Origin: Streptomyces sp. TLI_146
Lineage (GTDB): Bacteria; Actinomycetota; Actinomycetes; Streptomycetales; Streptomycetaceae
Assembly (NCBI RefSeq): GCF_002846415.1
Contig: NZ_PJMX01000001.1
Location: 2,108,001-2,172,000, forward strand
DNA length: 64,000 bases
Direction of reading: 5' to 3'
Position 1 is the first letter of the stretch. Every line of letters starts with the position of its first letter. Below the pieces are notes generated by a model, which saw nothing but the letters and a program-made list of their open reading frames with translations, was not told the DNA's origin and searched no databases. This document shows positions 61,848 to 64,000 of this stretch, piece by piece. Both the position numbers and the translations under genes were made by a program.

Positions 61848-63223
61848 CCCTCCGCGTCACCCGTCTCCCCGGGCTCCGCCACCAGCGGCAGCGGCTCGGA
61901 CGGCTCCAGGTCGGGGTCGTCCACCCGGAACGTCCGCACCCGTCCGGGCGCCTTCGACGTGGGCGTCTCGAACCGGACGGTGACCCGCCCCACCCCGCTG
62001 CCCTGCACCCAGCCGGGGCCGAACTCGCGGTGGCGCACATCGTGCCCGGCCGGCCAGTGCCGCTCGGCCGGGTCGGCGGCCGCCGTCTGCTCGGGGACGG
62101 CCGGATCCGCCTCCTCCTCGGCGGCCGCCTCCTCGACCGGCTCCCGCTCACCGGCGGCCTGCGCGAAGAGGTCCTCCTGCGTGAAGTCCGCGAGGCCGCT
62201 GACCCCGACCCCGAGGAGGCGCACGCCGCCCGTCGTGTCCACGGAGTCGAGCAGCCGGCCGGCCGCCTCGCGCACCACCGCGGGGTCGTCCGTGGGCCCT
62301 CTGAGCGTCTCCGACCGGGTCAGCGTCGAGAAGTCGTACCTGCGGACCTTGAGGACGATCGTGCGGCCCGAGTGCCCGGACGCCCGCAGGCGCTGCACAC
62401 ACCGGTCTGCGAGCCGCCCCACCTCGTTCATCACCCGCACCCGGTCGTGCAGGTCCACGTCGAAGGTGTCCTCGACCGACACCGACTTGGTGTCCCGCTC
62501 GGCCACCACCGGCCGGTCGTCGAGCCCGAGCGCCATCCGGTGCAGCGACGCCCCGTGCGCCTTGCCGAGCAGCCGTACGAGCTCGTCCTCGCCCGCTTCG
62601 GCGAGATCCGCGACCGTGGTCATCCCGGCCCTGCGCAGATGCTCCCCGGTCGCCGGGCCCACCCCCGGCAGCGTCCTCACCGGCATCGGGGCGAGCATGT
62701 CCCGTTCGGTGCCGGGTTCTATGAGCCTGAGACCGTCGGGCTTGGCCTCCTCGGAGGCGATCTTCGCCAGCATCTTGGACCCGGCGAGCCCCACCGACCC
62801 CGTCAGACCCGTCACCGCCCGGATGTCGGCACGCAGCCGCTGACCGGCCTCACGGGCCGACTGGGCGTCCCACGCGACTCCCCCGGCCTCCAGGTCCACG
62901 AAGGCCTCGTCGAGGCTCAGGGGCTCCACCAGGGGCGACAGCCGCCCCAGCAACTCCATCACCTGCTCGCTGATCGAGCGGTAGAAGCCGAAGCGCGGCA
63001 CCAGATAGGCGCCATTGGGACACAGCCGTCTCGCCTGAGCCATCGGCATCGCGGATCGCGCACCGAAGCGCCGTGCCTCGTACGACGCGGTGGCCACCAC
63101 ACCGCGTGGTCCGAGGCCGCCCACGATCACGGGTTTTCCGCGCAGGCTGGGCTTCGACGCCTGCTCTGCGGCGGCGAAGAAGGCATCCATGTCCAGATGC
63201 AGAATGGTCGGCGCGGCTCTCAC
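61757..63223 (-). CDS. dinB: DNA polymerase IV (Y family) with C-terminal extension
   Basis: A 488-aa translesion polymerase. Metal ligands are Asp11 and Asp13 in LHLDMDAFF and Asp105/Glu106 in SLDEAF; VGLAGSKMLAKIASEEAKPDG and TLPGVGPATGEHL mark the palm and thumb, and a little-finger domain follows. The clamp-binding motif QEDLF is near residues 349-353, where shorter enzymes end. The following about 130 residues include GHDVRHREFGPGWVQGSGVGRVTVRFE, a small beta-barrel like the UvrD/PcrA C-terminal domain. The end is Ser/Gly-rich. Confidence 0.92.
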   Translation of the reverse strand: MRAAPTILHLDMDAFFAAAEQASKPSLRGKPVIVGGLGPRGVVATASYEARRFGARSAMPMAQARRLCPNGAYLVPRFGFYRSISEQVMELLGRLSPLVEPLSLDEAFVDLEAGGVAWDAQSAREAGQRLRADIRAVTGLTGSVGLAGSKMLAKIASEEAKPDGLRLIEPGTERDMLAPMPVRTLPGVGPATGEHLRRAGMTTVADLAEAGEDELVRLLGKAHGASLHRMALGLDDRPVVAERDTKSVSVEDTFDVDLHDRVRVMNEVGRLADRCVQRLRASGHSGRTIVLKVRRYDFSTLTRSETLRGPTDDPAVVREAAGRLLDSVDTTGGVRLLGVGVSGLADFTQEDLFAQAAGEREPVEEAAAEEEADPAVPEQTAAADPAERHWPAGHDVRHREFGPGWVQGSGVGRVTVRFETPTSKAPGRVRTFRVDDPDLEPSEPLPLVAEPGETGDAEGQASSSSSPASRPKSRSEPGRGSGAAMSSP

Positions 63224-63279
63224 ACCACCGATGCTGCCTCACGCCACTGACAATGGGCCCCCGGCGGGCCCGCGGCCTC

Positions 63280-63903
63280 TCAGACGGCCCGGTTGCGGCG
63301 CCTGGCGAGCTCGTCGGCGGGGTTGTGCCCGACCAGCGTCTCGCCGGTGTCGACCCGCTCCCCGTGCAGCTGGGACAGGGCCGTCTCGACGTCGCGCCAC
63401 ACCACGCCGACGGCGATGCCGAAGACGCCCTGGCCGCCCTGGAGCAGGTCGACGACCTCGTCGGGCGAGGAGCACTCGTAGACGGTGGCCCCGTCGCTCA
63501 TCAGCGTCATCCGCTCCAGATCGCGGAAGCCGCGCTCGCGCAGGTGCTGGACGGCGGTGCGGATGTTCTGGAGGGCGACCCCGGTGTCCAGGAAACGCTT
63601 GACGATCTTGAGGACGACGACGTCCTTGAAGCTGTAGAGCCGCTGGGTGCCCGATCCGTACGCCGGACGCACACTGGGCTCGACCAGGCCGGTGCGCGCC
63701 CAGTAGTCGAGCTGCCGGTAGGTGATCCCGGCCGCCGCGCACGCCGTCGGCCCCCGGTACCCGACGGTGTCGGTGCCGGTGTCGTCCGCACTGTCGTGAA
63801 GGGGGTGCTCACTGCTCGGCCGAGAGCCTGGGGGCGGGTACGGCCCGCTCTCCCCCGGACGTCCGGGGGCCTCCCCTGCCGTACTGTCGCCGCTGCTTCT
63901 CAC
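63280..63903 (-). CDS. MerR family transcriptional regulator
   Basis: A 207-aa MerR-type regulator with an unusually long Ser/Gly/Pro-rich N-terminus (about 1-45), then the HTH (GYRGPTACAAAGITYRQLDYWARTGLVEPSVRPA), a coiled region, and a C-terminal ligand-like part (ATVYECSSPDEVVDLLQGGQGVFGIAVGVVWRDVETAL). It resembles the Rv1828 type of actinobacteria. GTG at 63903 behind GGAGGG is preferred over the ATG ten residues upstream. The DinB gene lies 56 bp downstream on the same strand. Confidence 0.87.
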   Translation of the reverse strand: MRSSGDSTAGEAPGRPGESGPYPPPGSRPSSEHPLHDSADDTGTDTVGYRGPTACAAAGITYRQLDYWARTGLVEPSVRPAYGSGTQRLYSFKDVVVLKIVKRFLDTGVALQNIRTAVQHLRERGFRDLERMTLMSDGATVYECSSPDEVVDLLQGGQGVFGIAVGVVWRDVETALSQLHGERVDTGETLVGHNPADELARRRNRAV

Positions 63904-63972
63904 GCCGACCCTCCGTCCTAGAACTGCCTTCACGACGGTAGGCAGTCACTCGGGGTGCGTCAACGATCGCCA

Positions 63973-63990
63973 CACTCGGCACGCCGAGTG
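63973..63990. repeat. inverted repeat upstream of the MerR gene
   Basis: CACTCGG-CACG-CCGAGTG, perfect 7-bp arms with a 4-bp spacer, 70 bases upstream of the MerR start, at the window edge. A related CACTCGGGGTG occurs nearby at about 63949. Possible operator. Confidence 0.45.
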
Positions 63991-64000
63991 ATAATCACCC

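Overview
The window is chromosomal DNA of very high GC content (roughly 72%) with strong third-position GC, GTG and TTG starts, purine-rich ribosome binding sites, and Streptomyces-type families throughout: a FxSxx-COOH peptide system, a divergent third EF-Tu, a DUF5999 protein, and many EamA, PPOX and SRPBCC proteins. From memory, the order tuf3 - uppP-like - lnt - ung - gcvP - dinB matches the S. coelicolor SCO13xx region, so this looks like a core-proximal chromosome arm of a Streptomyces. No rRNA, tRNA, CRISPR array, insertion sequence or prophage was seen.

Layout. 1-1.6 kb: a CoA-binding protein and an alpha/beta hydrolase. 1.6-9.7 kb (minus strand): the most striking locus, a four-gene FxSxx-COOH ribosomal-peptide operon of precursor (62 aa, ending F-Q-S-A-L), radical SAM/SPASM maturase with a C-terminal HEXXH domain, TIR-like FxsC, and a 1324-aa FxsT (ParA-like, TIR-like, NB-ARC and TPR parts). 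9.9-11.5 kb: a divergent XRE-cupin regulator and EamA exporter sharing an operator region. 11.5-14.1 kb: two left-handed beta-helix proteins, an SRPBCC protein and a DedA protein. 14.2-18.3 kb: an overlapping GH3 beta-glucosidase/carboxylesterase operon with its own promoter and terminator. 18.5-23.3 kb: a hot-dog protein, a proline-rich anchored protein, an MFS exporter, a spermidine-synthase-like protein and a patatin. 23.4-31.5 kb: EF-Tu3, a VTT membrane protein, undecaprenyl-diphosphatase, a crotonase, a SnoaL-like protein, apolipoprotein N-acyltransferase, an oxidoreductase and a DUF664 protein. 31.6-38.2 kb: a lipoprotein, a helical-repeat protein, Ung, an orphan solute-binding protein, a TetR-type-operator-controlled SDR pair, and a HipA-like kinase coupled to a DUF3037 protein. 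38.3-45.8 kb: an S9 peptidase, a Rieske lipoprotein, an isochorismatase-fold protein without its cysteine, a PPOX protein, LysR/EamA and MocR/PPOX divergent pairs. 46.6-52.9 kb: two more EamA exporters, a Clp-N protein, an SRPBCC protein, PadR, PhzF and CPBP. 53.1-58.1 kb: an SBP-VWA protein, a glutamate-cysteine-ligase-like enzyme and two Streptomyces hypotheticals. 58.2-64 kb: glycine decarboxylase GcvP under a tandem glycine riboswitch, a PRC-barrel protein, DNA polymerase IV and a MerR regulator.

Most of the window is housekeeping or conserved accessory content in short units. Several convergent pairs either share a strong hairpin terminator or overlap at their 3' ends (39, 77 and 91 bp). 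Repeated themes are divergent regulator/EamA pairs with a palindrome between them, and promoters whose -10 element lies only 6-8 bases before the start codon, implying leaderless mRNAs. The best candidate for an unusual biological system is the fxs operon.
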